From Incurvaria masculella (taxonomy: Eukaryota; Arthropoda; Insecta; Lepidoptera; Incurvariidae), in the NCBI GenBank assembly GCA_946894095.1, contig OX335642.1, forward strand, positions 12,535,021 through 12,599,020: 64,000 nt of DNA, read 5' to 3'. Numbering within the stretch: the first letter of the stretch is position 1; each line of letters begins with the position of its first letter. Shown here one piece after another: positions 43,378 through 54,419 of the stretch. The notes beneath the pieces are model-generated. The model was not told the DNA's origin. It ran no database searches and saw nothing but the letters and a program-made list of their open reading frames with translations. The position numbers were made by a program, and so were the translations under genes.

Positions 43378-43735
43378 TGCGGCAATGACAAGAAGTCCAT
43401 GTTTTCCATCCGTTTCAGTACAACCGTGCTAGTAAAGGGAAAATCCTGGAATGGAACCTAATTCCTTCGGAAATATGATGTATTAGGAATTATAATGTAA
43501 TTAATTTAGAGTATAAATAGTGCACAAGAAACTATCTTAGGTTACTTTTATTTTGTTGCTACCTGAATATTTTTGTCCCATAATCGGGTTGATTGGAAGA
43601 TATTGACTTTAGGCAATAAGTCCTCCCTTGCATGTACCTATGTGTATGGAAGCAATAAAGCATATTATTATTATTATTATTATTAGGATAATATCATGAC
43701 GGCAGTTGTGTGGTATTAGCCTATTAATTAATGTA
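43378..43735 (+). mobile_element. SINE body and tail, split by a retroelement insertion
   Basis: 43378-43488 (gcggcaatgacaagaagtcc, tccatccgtttcagtac, cctggaatggaacctaattc, atgatgtattagga) continues at 43681 with gataatatcatgacggcagt and tgtgtggtattagcc. The interrupting sequence is the next feature. Confidence 0.8.
43489..43680 (+). mobile_element. CR1-like 3' end inserted in a SINE, 8-bp direct repeats
   Basis: 192 bp ending gactttaggcaataagtcct, ccc, then an AATAAAG and an (ATT)n tail, similar to the 3' UTRs at 1100-1453 and 50860-51085. tattagga lies at 43481-43488 and again at 43681-43688, a target-site duplication (the ATT tail makes the right border slightly uncertain). Confidence 0.75.
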
Positions 43736-44932
43736 TTTCTCCAAACGCAGTTCTGTTGATAAACATTTCGTCCATATTAAAAAGGAAACTGGATGGACGG
43801 ACTGGAATAGCAAAGATTTTAATTTACAAAAAATCGTCTAGGCTCGTGGACTAAACCATTATTTTCTAGAGGTATTTGTAACCCCATAACCATTTTTAAC
43901 TTTAAATTTTATGCAAAGAAGTGATTCAGGGTTGCCACTTCCGCCTATCGGCAGTTCGACAACGCAGGGGTAACGTATCGCGCACTTTCGGTGAGTTATT
44001 AGTGTACTGAGCACTGGCGGTGGTTAGGGGTTACGGTGCCAATTTTATGATCAATGCGCGAATCCCGTGAAGTATAGGCGCCATAAACTTATATTACGGC
44101 AAGAAATAAGGCAAGAGAATTTTGGAAATTTAAAAAGGGAGAAATGAGCGAGCATTTAATAGAAAACGGAATTAAATTTTGTCAATGGTGCACATAATAT
44201 AACAATAATAAACGTTAACGTTTAAGTTATTTTTTTCTGTAGACCGAAATGTGGTTTTATTTCTGTGAAAGCTATAACGTTTTGCAAGGCATGCTTTTTC
44301 GAGTCATGTCGTTAACATTGTAACCTCCCATTTCAAATATAGAACCGTACATCATTCAAATCTTTTCGAATTTAGAAACTAATACAAATCTAAAGTTATC
44401 GGATTAGTGAAATTGTTTACTTACAGCGTAATTTAAAAGTTTAAAAGTTACTTAAAAAATTTTTTTTGAAGAATATTTTTCGTTCAATAATTTTCCATTA
44501 CTTCCAACACTTTAATATGTCCGGTAGTAGTTTCTTAAGATATTTGCTGTAAAAATCAACAATTTGTTTATGATTCCAGATCTTTTAATATTCAATTCTG
44601 TGGTGACAATTTGAAACCTTTTTTCCCAAGCATTCCTGTTAATACAATTTGACCACACTGTTACTACTAAATTAGCAATTTTGTATTGGGATACAATTTA
44701 GGAGGAATTATTTGCACATGTTTGGCTGACTCACCCCGCACATTCATATGTACCGAAACCAACACATATAAGGCAGCACCACGTGAAGTAAGGCGGCATC
44801 TCCTAAAAGGTTATCTGCCACAAAACACACCTGGCAACAGCAATGAAGCGGCGCGCAAACAAACAAGATACTCGCAAGTGACAAATGCTTTAGCGGGGGT
44901 ACGCCTGAAGCGGGGGTGTCCTTTCTTTTCAG
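43736..44932. other. No recognised feature
   Basis: AT-rich; an open frame at 44686-44991 (+) overlaps the candidate exon below but has no recognised motif. Confidence 0.4.
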
Positions 44933-45000
44933 CGACACAACAGGCGAAGCCTACTTCAGCCGAGGTGACGGTAACACATCGCAGCGATTAATTTTCAGAA
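44933..45000 (+). CDS. Weak candidate exon after a strong acceptor
   Basis: gtgtcctttcttttcag ends at 44932, an excellent acceptor. The phase 1 frame after it reads DTTGEAYFSRGDGNTSQRLI and stays open to 45203. No good donor is seen and the frame runs into repeat U1 at 45113, so the end given is arbitrary. Confidence 0.2.
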
Positions 45001-45112
45001 ACTACGTGAGGGGATCGCTACGATTTCCAGTTTGCATTAGCTATCGAACTGTCTGTTTTGGTTCCATTTGGTTGAAGGTTAGTCGTGGTGCACGAAGAAT
45101 AACTGATTATTG

Positions 45113-45265
45113 TAAAGCACACTGCACTCGAATTTGTCATATTTTATTTTTTAGCCAATTCACCAATCACAGCGAAGAAAAACCGGCAAGAAACTTCACT
45201 TGAATTTTTGTTTTCAACGACCACTTTGTCTTAGTTTACAAAAGCCTTGACCACTGCTTGCATAC
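45113..45265 (+). repeat. Unclassified repeat family U1, copy 3
   Basis: agcacactgcactcgaattt, gtcatattttatttttt, cgaagaaaaaccggcaagaa, acttcact, then tttgtcttagtttacaaa. The most diverged of the three copies. Confidence 0.7.
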
Positions 45266-45642
45266 AAGAAAACACAGGTAAAACACTCAATAAATATGAA
45301 TTGACGAGAATCAACAATTCATGTTGCATGTAGTGGAACAACTTATATAATTTATTGTCGGGCATGTAATTTGGGATAACACATCCGGCATGGATTTCGT
45401 ACGTATCACGAGGCGATATTGCCAGAGCACACGTTGCGCAGATTGCTAGAATGATGTGCCGTTACAATGGAGTGGCTGTGTCGCGTATTTATAGCTGTCA
45501 CTTCGGATGGCAGACTCACCCTTCTTGATTAGCTTCGAAACGGACAAGATGAACTTGCAACCATGGGCCATGGAAAATTAAGTTCTGGGATCATTGTTTC
45601 AATATGATATTTAGAACCTTATTACTGCGTGCACTAATAAAT
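45266..45642. other. No recognised feature
   Basis: Mixed composition; nothing supported. Confidence 0.4.
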
Positions 45643-45755
45643 TAAATTCACTTATCCAACTCATAAATAGAAATAAAGTGGTACATGAACGGGGCACGGA
45701 TTTGAACCCAGATCTCTGGGATGGAAGGCAAAACTCCACCCGCCCCTGAGCTAAA
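45643..45755 (-). mobile_element. SINE tRNA-like head and linker
   Basis: Minus strand: gctcaggggcgggtggagtt, tgggttcaaatccgtgcccc (B box), gtaccactttatttctattt, gagttggataagtg. Body absent. Confidence 0.65.
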
Positions 45756-45807
45756 AAAAAGTTGTCAAAATTAAATTTGATTTGGAAATATCATAACAAG
45801 AAAAAAC

Positions 45808-46065
45808 ATGAACTGGACATGGATGGCTTAACCTACACCTGGTGGTATGATATTAGCCCAACACAACACATGGGAACCAGGCGTCACGCCAGGTTCTTCC
45901 TCTAATAGCACAGTTGCATTGTAGTGCATGGAAAAGATGAAATTATCTTTCCAGCTTGACTCTCGTTTATTCAATGCAATGGTACGAACCCGAGCAGAAT
46001 TAACTCCACCACCTTGTAAGTAACGTTAAGACCTACAATTTTACGTGGAAACCGAACGACGAACG
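45808..46065 (-). mobile_element. SINE body and tail
   Basis: Minus strand: ttccacgtaaaattgtaggt, cttacaaggtggtggagtta, ggttcgtaccattgcattga, gcactacaatgcaactgtgc, cctggcgtgacgcctggttc and tccatgtccagttcatg. Head missing. Confidence 0.7.
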
Positions 46066-46489
46066 ATTAATCCTTTAGTCGCTCCTTACGACACACACCG
46101 GAAGAAATACAGTGGGATTACTTGACGAGGCGGAATCCACACATCACATGTATGGTAAGTTATATATTAAGATTGATTACAATGATTTATTCTTAAATGT
46201 TGTCTTCAATTGTATATATTGGATATTCGTATACATATATTGTTCAAGAATATATTTGACACGGACCAAATCAAAATAAATTCACTTTTTTTATTATTAC
46301 GTAAGTCATTAAACTGCCAACATTTAACAAATACTCTTTAAATATGCGTAACAAACACACATATTTGCCGGTACCAATTGGAAATATTTATATTTTAGCA
46401 CTTGAAGACAGAACAGATTATATAAAATTTTTCAAAGACACATTTTCCACAAAGAGCATTCCATGCGAGGCCTTTGTATAAAGATAAAT
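46066..46489. other. No recognised feature
   Basis: AT-rich spacer. Confidence 0.4.
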
Positions 46490-46592
46490 TACTGGTGCGG
46501 CACCTAATTCCACCAAAAAATGCGGTGCGTAGGGCTAATATCTTGGCATGACGTATGGTGTTATCCATCCATGGCCAATTCAACAATGTAAT
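46490..46592 (+). mobile_element. SINE tail fragment
   Basis: ggtgcggcacctaattccac, gggctaatatcttggcatga, gtgttatccatccatggcca. Confidence 0.6.
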
Positions 46593-46681
46593 GAATTGAA
46601 ATTATGCTACGCCAAAGTTGGCGTAGAAAAGGGCGACAAGAAAAGAAAAATCGAATGGTGGCTTCATTTCTTTCAATCACT

Positions 46682-46832
46682 TTCTTGTTAAAATTTATGA
46701 CCGGCGCTTGTGAAATGTTATTCCATCCGACTTTGAAGTGTTTCTTGAGTATTGACTCAATAAAAACTCCAAAGTCGGACATAATATAGCTAAAGGATAT
46801 TCGTTCCCACCGGGTGTCCCACGACACCTCTG
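46682..46832 (-). repeat. Interspersed repeat, partner of 18985-19091
   Basis: Minus strand: aggtgtcgtgggacacccgg, tgggaacgaatatcctttag, ctatattatgtccgactttg, then caagaaacacttcaaagtcg and gatggaataacat. An internal near-repeat of 'cttcaaagtcgga' is present. Confidence 0.65.
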
Positions 46833-47744
46833 GTAATTTGTTTCTAAAAAAAAATATCTAATCTTAAATTCATTTCTAGTATCAAGCTACCATTGATTCT
46901 ATCATAAACAATGTAGAACAGAATAGAATAGAAAATAATTTATTCGATAGAGAGCAGGTATACAAAGCCAAAAATTGTTATCAATCGAAAAGGCTTACGA
47001 CCCAGCGATGGTTCGCGCTTCGAGAGCTGCAGCATGCTGCAGCTATCTGGCGACGCTGGTTTTCGGTCACAACCTGTGATGGGGATGTGTGAGGGTGTGT
47101 GCGCGTGTTAATGTTTATAATTGTACAAATATACTGTTACCTTTAGTGATTCTATCTATGTAAGTGTGTATAAGTAGTTGTGTGGATGTACTTTCCGCGT
47201 TCGTGCAAGATGAATGTGACCCTGTTTATGTAAATAATTGTATTTAAAAAAACAAAATTAAAATTGAAAAGTATAAGTATAAAACTCAATACGAAAAAGA
47301 AATAAATATTTCTTTCTTTCTCTTATTTATTTATTTCTTTTTCGTATTGGGTCTGTAGGCAGACATAATATTAATAACAACGATTGTTGTTTTTGTGTTT
47401 GTTGTAGAGACAGCACCATACCCATAAGCATAAAACAATACGAAAAACCACGTGAAGTGTCAATCATGGATAGTAGGAGCAAAACTTTAATGCCAATGTC
47501 ACCTGGCACATCCCAACTCTTGCTTTGATCTGAGACCAACCCGTAACAAACAGCACAAGAACGGTGATAATTTAAGCATAGTCGAACCGAGAACAGAAAA
47601 TGGCGCTTCTAGCTTGGGGGAGCAAGTTCGGGTCCAGAATTTACTTTAGAGGTGACACGTGGTGTGAAGCCCAGGACATTAGAACCACTGGAGTAGGAGT
47701 TTAAACAGTATTTAGCAGCAATTGGAGATGTATAGTAGATAAAC
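46833..47744. other. No recognised gene; 16-bp palindrome at 47028
   Basis: ctgcagcatgctgcag near 47028-47043 is a perfect palindrome. The rest is AT-rich and contains T-rich runs near 47300. Confidence 0.4.
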
Positions 47745-48022
47745 AGTTTTACAGCACTGAAATGTATCTCAAGAGGTCTTGGATTCAAACCAGCCTTGTG
47801 CGTGCTCGACTTTTTTACTCTTTCCTAGATGAACATGGGAATTTCGTCACGAATGCCGCTGCGCTATGGTTCCGATTCCATGTAATATGTAGGTTTCCTT
47901 GCCTACATAGCCAGTCCGGTAGGACTAGGCCCGCCCTGGATTGTATCATCGTATTGGATGAAAGATGGTCGAAATAGCAATTATAAATGAAACTGTAGCC
48001 GTGCTCAAAAAGTAAGGTAATT
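47745..48022 (+). mobile_element. SINE with decayed tRNA-like head
   Basis: B-box-like ggattcaaacc, tttcgtcacgaatgccgctg, ctatggttccgattccatgt, ggactaggcccgccctgga, atcgtattggatgaaagatg and gtagccgtgc; tail truncated. Confidence 0.65.
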
Positions 48023-48118
48023 AATTAATGGCAGCTATTTCGGTTTGATACACACAATAAGATAATCAGTATGAAATCTGACAGCTGTCAAACGACGGCC
48101 GTCATAGTAATATATTTA

Positions 48119-48285
48119 CAATGCGATTCAAATAAGAATAGGTGAGTATCACTGTCAAACTGATAAAACGCTCACTTCACTTCACAAACTTCAGTACTTT
48201 GCCGCGGTGTTGCCGCGTACTTTCCCTCGCGAATTCGAGTGAAGTTAGTCATGAACCCCGTCCTATTCTTATTTGAATCGCGTTG
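48119..48285. mobile_element. 167-bp MITE with 24-bp inverted ends and TA flanks
   Basis: Left end caatgcgattcaaataagaa (then tagg), right end in reverse caacgcgattcaaataagaa (then tagg): one mismatch in 24. TA at 48117-48118 and 48286-48287. Size, ends and TA flanks fit a Tc1/mariner-mobilised MITE. Confidence 0.8.
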
Positions 48286-48452
48286 TATGCTGCCATCCCG
48301 GCCTACTCTTGCAATCCAAGCGATCATTTAGAAAAACTAAAGAAATGATAAAAGATGTAGCAACCTTCTGGTTGGACTGGCTGGTCCGTGCCACAATCTC
48401 AGCGGCGAACCTGTCACACTGCCACGGTGGTGATGCAATAGCTGAATAAAAC

Positions 48453-48531
48453 ATGTCCGGACTTGTCGATACACCCCCGCTATCCGCCCCCCGTCCCGGC
48501 CGCAACCGCCATCTCGCGGGTCTACTTCGAG
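48453..48531 (+). CDS. Candidate first coding exon, unknown gene
   Basis: The ATG at 48453 follows an in-frame TAA immediately upstream (taaaac-ATG), with a Kozak-like aaaac. The frame reads MSGLVDTPPLSAPRPGRNRH, then LAGLLR, and meets a perfect donor: cttcgag then GTAAGT at 48532. 26 codons plus one base, so phase 1. GC content rises sharply over the exon. The nearest + strand open exon with matching phase is 54945-55135 (see there). Supported by start context, donor and composition only. Confidence 0.45.
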
Positions 48532-49002
48532 GTAAGTTTGGATGCCACAATGTCTCAGTTTGTCGATGTTATTACTTTTAAGATAGGGAGAAAGGGAATT
48601 ATTCGTCAGCAGATAAAATCAATATTAATTTAGTTGAAAGGTTGGAATATTTTAATTAGATACAAGCGTTTAGATTATTTAGAAAAAATATGTTCTGATC
48701 CAGGATGAGAACCCGAGTTGACTGTAATGTCGTGAAACTGAAATCTACTTTACCGAAGATGGATATAAGATTGATAATTCAATCAGTGCAGTCAAAATGC
48801 CTCCTAGTAGGATTTTTGCACAAAATCAACCCCACGAGGAGGCAAAGACAATACATAATTCGAAGGGTTGGACATGTTGAAGGCCACTGGTTCCCTGGTA
48901 TAAGATGAACGTTTAACAAAAAAAGGGGACATCACGGGGAAAAAAAGTGATACCTATAACTAGAAATTAACGATTTCCGGATTTTTACTTTTGTTTGTGC
49001 TG
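48532..49002. other. No recognised feature
   Basis: Possible intron of the preceding exon; a 67-codon open frame at 48705 has no motif. Confidence 0.35.
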
Positions 49003-49250
49003 GAACCTTGCTTCTTACCAAATTTCATGATTCTAGGCTAAATCAGCGGGAAGTACCCTACGGATATTTATGTATTTGCGTGTCAAAATATCCGGCGTAA
49101 ATCTGTATTTTTAATCGCGTTGTCTTAGAAGCTCAATTATTTTACCGCTCCAAGAGACCACATACCTTCTATATTTCAACGTAATGCCTCCACGCGTTCC
49201 TGAAAAAAAAACTGTCTTGACAGACTGACAGGCGGACCACAAAGTGATTG
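49003..49250 (+). repeat. Interspersed repeat, partner of 14410-14560
   Basis: accttgcttcttaccaaatt, catgattctaggct, agcgggaagtaccctacgga, aatcgcgtt, cagactgacaggcggaccac and aaagtgattg: inner and 3' parts of the 'gggttccgt' repeat, subtype with cacaaagtgat. Confidence 0.6.
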
Positions 49251-49739
49251 GATTGGTTACTTTTTATTTGAATTTAGATGTCATCATTAAATAACTTTAA
49301 ATTAATCCCTGGCATAGAATGAGACGATTGCATGCAAACTACAAAAAAATATGAAAACACACACCCTCCATATCTAATATTGCAAACTTCAATGAAAACA
49401 GAGTATTCTAACCGCGTTGTTGGACTTAGATATTTCGGATCATGTTGTCTTCGGTAGGAGACAATACGCCACAACTGCCGGGGTACGTCCCAACCCCACG
49501 TCCGGATCGCTATCCCACAATATCCGCGACACAGCGGACAAAACACCGCAGTGGGTTGCAGTGGGGGCAACCTCACCTCACCTTCTCTCTTAGTATCACG
49601 TAAAGTGACGTGGTCAATCAAACGTATCAATGCCGCTCGAACCGCATGTCGCTTTTGATATAAAAAATCGCGGTTGAGCTGACGCTGTCTAATCGTGACC
49701 TGATTCAATTAGAACTCACGTTTTTTTATGTAACTGGAC
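49251..49739. other. No supported gene
   Basis: A 144-codon minus frame (49274-49708) exists, but it has no recognised domain, start context or splice sites. Confidence 0.4.
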
Positions 49740-49955
49740 CATGTAAAACTTGGAATTCCCGTTATTTCCTAGGGTTAACAATTTTCGGATTCGTACCATC
49801 GCATTTAATGTTAACTGGTCGAAATGGATATTTAAATTGTCCGTAGTTCGATTTAGCCGTGCAATATAAGGAAGGTCCTGGCATAGCCACTTGTAAACAA
49901 GCGGTGTGTTAGGCTAAAATCATCATAATACTCATCCACGTTAAGTTACACGAAA
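49740..49955 (+). mobile_element. SINE body and tail
   Basis: cgtaccatcgcatttaatg, gtccgtagttcgatttagcc, caatataaggaaggtcctgg, gcggtgtgttaggctaaaat and ctcatccacgttaagttaca. Confidence 0.65.
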
Positions 49956-50859
49956 AACATTTAGAAAATACGAATAAAAATATGAACAATGAGCGAAGTA
50001 CCATTGTATTTTCAGGTTGTGACTAAAGTTCCCTCTATTGGGTAACAAACAATCAAACTACATTTAGAATCTGGAACTTCCGTTTATTTTATGTCACACG
50101 TATGTCAGTGAGTGAGGGAAATCGAGAAGTGTGTGTGTGTTAAGGAGTTACGCTACCAGGCGCCTCCACCAAATGTCACGTCGATCCGTGCGCGTGGGTA
50201 GCGTAGCTCAGTTACAAGAATAAATGGGGAACCAGAACTTTATTGGGATTATCAAAATTTCTTATTCTCTAAAACAACCGACTCAGATGAGTTCTTCTAG
50301 TCTCTTGAAAGAATCCTCTGAAAGATTCCCGTGGAACACAAAACTGTCCTTTTTTTAATATTATACAATTTTATTTTTCTGTGCATGGCCTGGCATGACA
50401 GTATCCTACTGCTTTTTACTTTCTGCTGTGGCGCGGCGGGACCCACCCCGGCTGCGAGTCGACGCGAGGCGCAGCTGCGAATATCGTATCGTCCGTAACA
50501 TGCAAATGGAGGTCGGCGCTCGTCTGTGCCCGTAGCTTCTCGTTATCTGGGGCGATGCATCACCATATTGGAAAAGATTTTCTTCGCTTATTCAAAGTGG
50601 GGTGCGCTTATAGTGTAGTTGAGGCTTAAAATATTGCACGCGTTCAAAGAATATAGTATTCATTGGAAACGAAAATTAGGCAATTATATTTCCACATTCA
50701 TCTCTGACTAATAGATGCTCGCGACTTCATCAATTTATCCACAATTGACACAACGAGAGACACATTGTTTCCATTGTGTATTGATTATAAATTTATATAT
50801 GCACATGTCTAAATATTTGTTTGAATCTATCTATTTAAATAATATATTATAAGCCTGTA
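49956..50859. other. No recognised gene; GC-rich patch
   Basis: 50430-50560 is GC-rich and includes an octamer-like atgcaaat at 50502. Could be regulatory; no proof. Confidence 0.35.
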
Positions 50860-51085
50860 TATTATGTGTATCGTATAATTATAATTATTTACCATTTCAT
50901 TTTCAATACATTTTTTTTACAACTTGATATTTTCTTGAATTCTTTTTTAGTATGTTTTGCCCGCTACACCGCACCTTTCCTACGTCTCTAAGGTTGAATG
51001 TTAGATAATGCCTAATGGCATTAATTCCGCCTTCTTGTAAACCATATCTAAGCTGCTTGCAAATAGAGATTTTTTCATTTCAGTT
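50860..51085 (+). mobile_element. CR1-like 3' UTR fragment
   Basis: atgcc-taat-ggcat hairpin near 51008, then ggcattaattccgccttctt, gtaaacc and a T/A-rich end; same layout as 1100-1453. Confidence 0.6.
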
Positions 51086-51977
51086 CAATTTAAACCATCC
51101 GTTAACTGCTACGGAAGGCCCGATTCCAGAAAGGGATTCAGTCAACACTTTTTTTTTTAAATATTGAACTCGCCTTACCTAAGCTATGCCTAAGATATGC
51201 CGCGCAGGCGGCAAGACCTACCGAAGACCTACGGGCCTACGGACCCCACCTGAACGCTTTCGGACGTTTAGTTTCTCCATGTGGTGTGTTGTGCTCATGG
51301 AGTTGAAGAAATTACATTCTTCACCTCCATCATTGTCTTATATCACGAATGAAGGTGTATCAATTTTATACGAAAAATTAAGATATGGGCGTGTACATAA
51401 GAAGCGATAAGCCCTACAATCGTACCGAATGGAATGCTATCGTCTCTGCCTAACCCTCTGGGGAGATAGCGTAATGTTAGAAGAAAACCATTTCAGTCTG
51501 AGCAAATACATTTCGCATTACATTGTTGATCCAGGAGTTTCACGATTTTCCCGTCAAAACTGAAGTCTGTCAAGATTTACGTCAGGCGACGTCAAACTGA
51601 CGAAATTTTCCGAATTACGTTTCTGCTTCCGGTAACAGATATGCGGTGTCAGTCAAACGCGAGACAGACGAACATTAGATTGGCACCTTCTGCGGCGAAC
51701 AAACTGTACCATCACGCCATAAGTGGGGCAGGCGGAACGTTCATTGTTTAGTGCTATTATTCCTAAGTAGTTGCAGTAAAATAGGTGACGTGAAACGAAA
51801 TAAATGACATGATGTGTCGTGACATGGTCAGGCAAGACTAAACCAATAATGTTTCTATTCATGCCAATAACTAGATAATTTATACTTAAACTAAGGATTT
51901 TGAATGAGCCCGCGATTTGCAATCATAAATTAATATATCATAACCACCACGTTGCTAGTTACAAGATTTTTATTTAT
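51086..51977. other. No recognised feature
   Basis: Short open frames only. Confidence 0.4.
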
Positions 51978-52245
51978 ACAGAAAACAAGCTGAAGTACCC
52001 GGCTCCGCTTGGGTATATTTCGTTTCGAACTGATGGGCAAAAGAAAAAAAATATGTTTTATGTGTTTGTTCCCCATGCAAAATTTTATCGCCCGTTGAGT
52101 TTAATTTTCGCCACAAAAGGTAGCCTATGTTGTTTCCCAAGGGTGAGACTCTCTATACCAAAGATCATCAAAATTAGTTTAGCGGTTTAGTCGTGAAAAC
52201 GTAACATACAGGCAAAGCTACTTTTTTATAATATTAAGTATGGAT
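51978..52245 (+). repeat. 'ccggctccgctcgggtc' interspersed repeat
   Basis: aagctgaagtacccggctcc, gcttgggtat, gtttaattttcgccacaaaa, ggtagccta, agtttagcggtttagtcgtg and ttataatattaagta end; best preserved copy. Confidence 0.75.
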
Positions 52246-53073
52246 TGGTACCATGAAAAATGACCGGTGTGAGTGTGTTCGTGACCGATTTTTATTAAAT
52301 ATTGTTTTGTACTTATGAAATCACCAGTCTGGTTCTTAGCTATAGTTCGATCCGGTTGGTGGCGCTGTTTTCGAGATATTTTTTAACTAACTGTTTGAAT
52401 ATGTTTATGATCACATTTTACCGGGATCCGTTCGGGTGAAGCTCGGCGAGTACATAAAGAGCATTATTGCATTTCGAACAAGAATTTACCAATTAACTCT
52501 GCGACTTTGTTTTTTTGATTGAGATTATTAAATACTGAAAAAAAAATACACAAAGTCGAACATGAAACTACTCCTTTTGTGAAGTCGCTTAAAAATACGA
52601 AATAGGCACTCTCATGTTGTTATGCATTAACTTATTACTTTTGCTTTGGTTTGGTTGGATGGTTTTTAAAATACCATTGGATGATAGTGAGTAACAACTT
52701 TCCTAGCAACAAAAGCACGACAGCACAGCGCAGCGTCGGAAACGTTTCCCACGTTCCAATTGCCATTCGAGAGAAAACGAAATAGTTTTTAGTGAATAGC
52801 GAGTTATCCACGCTCGAGTGCGCGCTCGCCGCTCCTTTTCAGAATGTCTAGATGCTGCTGGCTATTATTAATTTAGACTCGCGGAATAACAGTTTTGTTA
52901 AGGAGATTTATTCATCATGAGCGCGCAGATACAACCGAATACTATACGGTACTTCTTATAAAGCAGTTGAGGATAATCGATTAATTCCTAACAAAACTCT
53001 GTTTCTAAGCTTAGAGTTCAATATTTAAATTGTAAGTTGAGTGTAACGATATTTTCACATGCCAAAAACTTAC
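52246..53073. other. Repeat fragment then repeat-poor sequence
   Basis: 52415-52450 (accgggatccgttcgggtga) is a fragment of the same repeat. 52670-53073 is free of recognised repeats and would be intron of the - strand gene starting at 53398; on the + strand a good acceptor (cgccgctccttttcag) ends at 52842 without a following open frame. Confidence 0.4.
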
Positions 53074-53398
53074 CTCCATCTTCCGGTATGTTAAGCAGCT
53101 TCTTGGCGCCCGGGCTAGGCCCCCGCACCGCCGACAGCGCGCGCTGCAGCGTCTCACTCATCTGCTTCGTTTCGCCGGAGACCACGCACAACACTAGCAC
53201 ACACAGCATAGGCGAAAATCGCCAACACACACTAGGGCCACTGCACTTCCGCTTCTGTCTTGAGCGTTCCAAGTTCAAAGCACGCTCCATGACGGTTCTT
53301 AGTTCGAATTTCGAACCCGGTCTCTTCCAGCTGGAGTCGTGTTTGGAGTTAGATTCGACGGCCAGCCGTCGGGAAAATTCCATTTTCGAAAACGCCAA
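53074..53398 (-). CDS. Candidate first coding exon of a secreted or membrane protein
   Basis: Open on the minus strand from ATG at 53396-53398 to a perfect donor, gatggag then GTAAGT just below 53074, in phase 1 after 108 codons. Later possible starts are Met37 (53288-53290, gtcATGg context) and Met64 (53207-53209). From Met64 the sequence MLCVLVLCVVSG is a classic short signal peptide, followed by ETKQMSETLQRALSAVRG and AKKLLNIPEDG. Composition is GC-rich against AT-rich surroundings and there are no repeats, as expected of a host 5' exon. I do not recognise the family. Later exons must lie at lower coordinates; 35046-35253 (-) is compatible in strand, but the link is unproven. Confidence 0.5.
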
Positions 53399-53600
53399 TT
53401 TCCAACGGATTTAACGCGACATCTCCGGCAACTTTCGAAGCTACAAAGACCGCACTCAACTTTATCGCCGCGCGGCAGCGCCGGTCATTTTTTCAAATTT
53501 GCATTTTTGACTCGAGTTTTAAATTTTAAAATTAGAACGGAATCTCCCGGAGATTGCGGCTTTTGACGGTTTAATTTGGCGCCGCTTCTAAGGAACTATC
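53399..53600 (-). promoter_or_regulatory. Possible 5' UTR and promoter of the 53398 gene
   Basis: GC-rich, repeat-free sequence directly upstream (minus strand) of the candidate first exon, with clustered CpGs (cgccgcgcggcagcgccgg at 53465). No TATA box was identified. Position and composition only. Confidence 0.3.
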
Positions 53601-54419
53601 GTTGCTAATATAGCCGTTGTTGTCGTTGAAACATTAATTACTGGAAAAGCGCTTTGTTTTCCGTTTTTCCCGCTCGCCGCCGCGCATCTTGGGACCTGGA
53701 AGCAAAGAGAACGGGAACAATTATTTATCTTCTTCGGGAAAGAATAAAAAATGTCGGTCATAATGAGCGAAAAGGCCCTCCTTTGTAGCCTAGAGGGGGA
53801 ACTACGTAAGGAAAACATTTTAACATGAAACATACATTTTTTTTATTTAATAAAACGAAAAAAATAATTGTTTTCGAATAAATATGGATGGAAAATAATA
53901 TATCATTACAACAACACATTTATAACATCTCATAAAATATCATCAATCGAAGGAAATACTTTATTGCTATTAGCCTCCTGAAACAAAATATAAGCACCGA
54001 GACTTGAACCCTAGGTCCAGCGGCATCAATCCATAACACATTACCACCTAGCAATTTACGATGTCTGTGCTGCTTTTTGATGTTTTAACGGAACCCATAT
54101 TTTGCTGAAACCATTTTTTGCTATATTTTACAACACAAAACTAGCCACGTGCCACGCGCGATAGAAGCGAAACTTCTTGCACTTCATGAATACATACATG
54201 ATTAATATTTTTTATCGACCAAGAGTTAAATATAATAGTAAGGATGCAGGTGAAAAAAAATCGTGGCACCAATCCTTCTACCTCTTTCCTGCCGTCACCC
54301 CATCCGAGCGTTATAACTAGCATCTAGTATTCTACGTATGTACCTGCCCCTCTTCCCTACTTCCTACCCGCCGTCTTTCCTCTCACCAGGGCCCTTAGCA
54401 TGCAAACCACGCAAAGCTC
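53601..54419. other. No recognised feature
   Basis: Repeat-poor intergenic sequence. Confidence 0.4.

Noticed and set aside
49274..49708. 144-codon minus-strand open frame
   Set aside because: No recognisable domain or conserved motif and composition like its surroundings.
53037..53414. 125-codon + strand frame opposite the candidate secreted-protein exon
   Set aside because: Shadow of the minus-strand frame, which has the signal peptide and the perfect donor.
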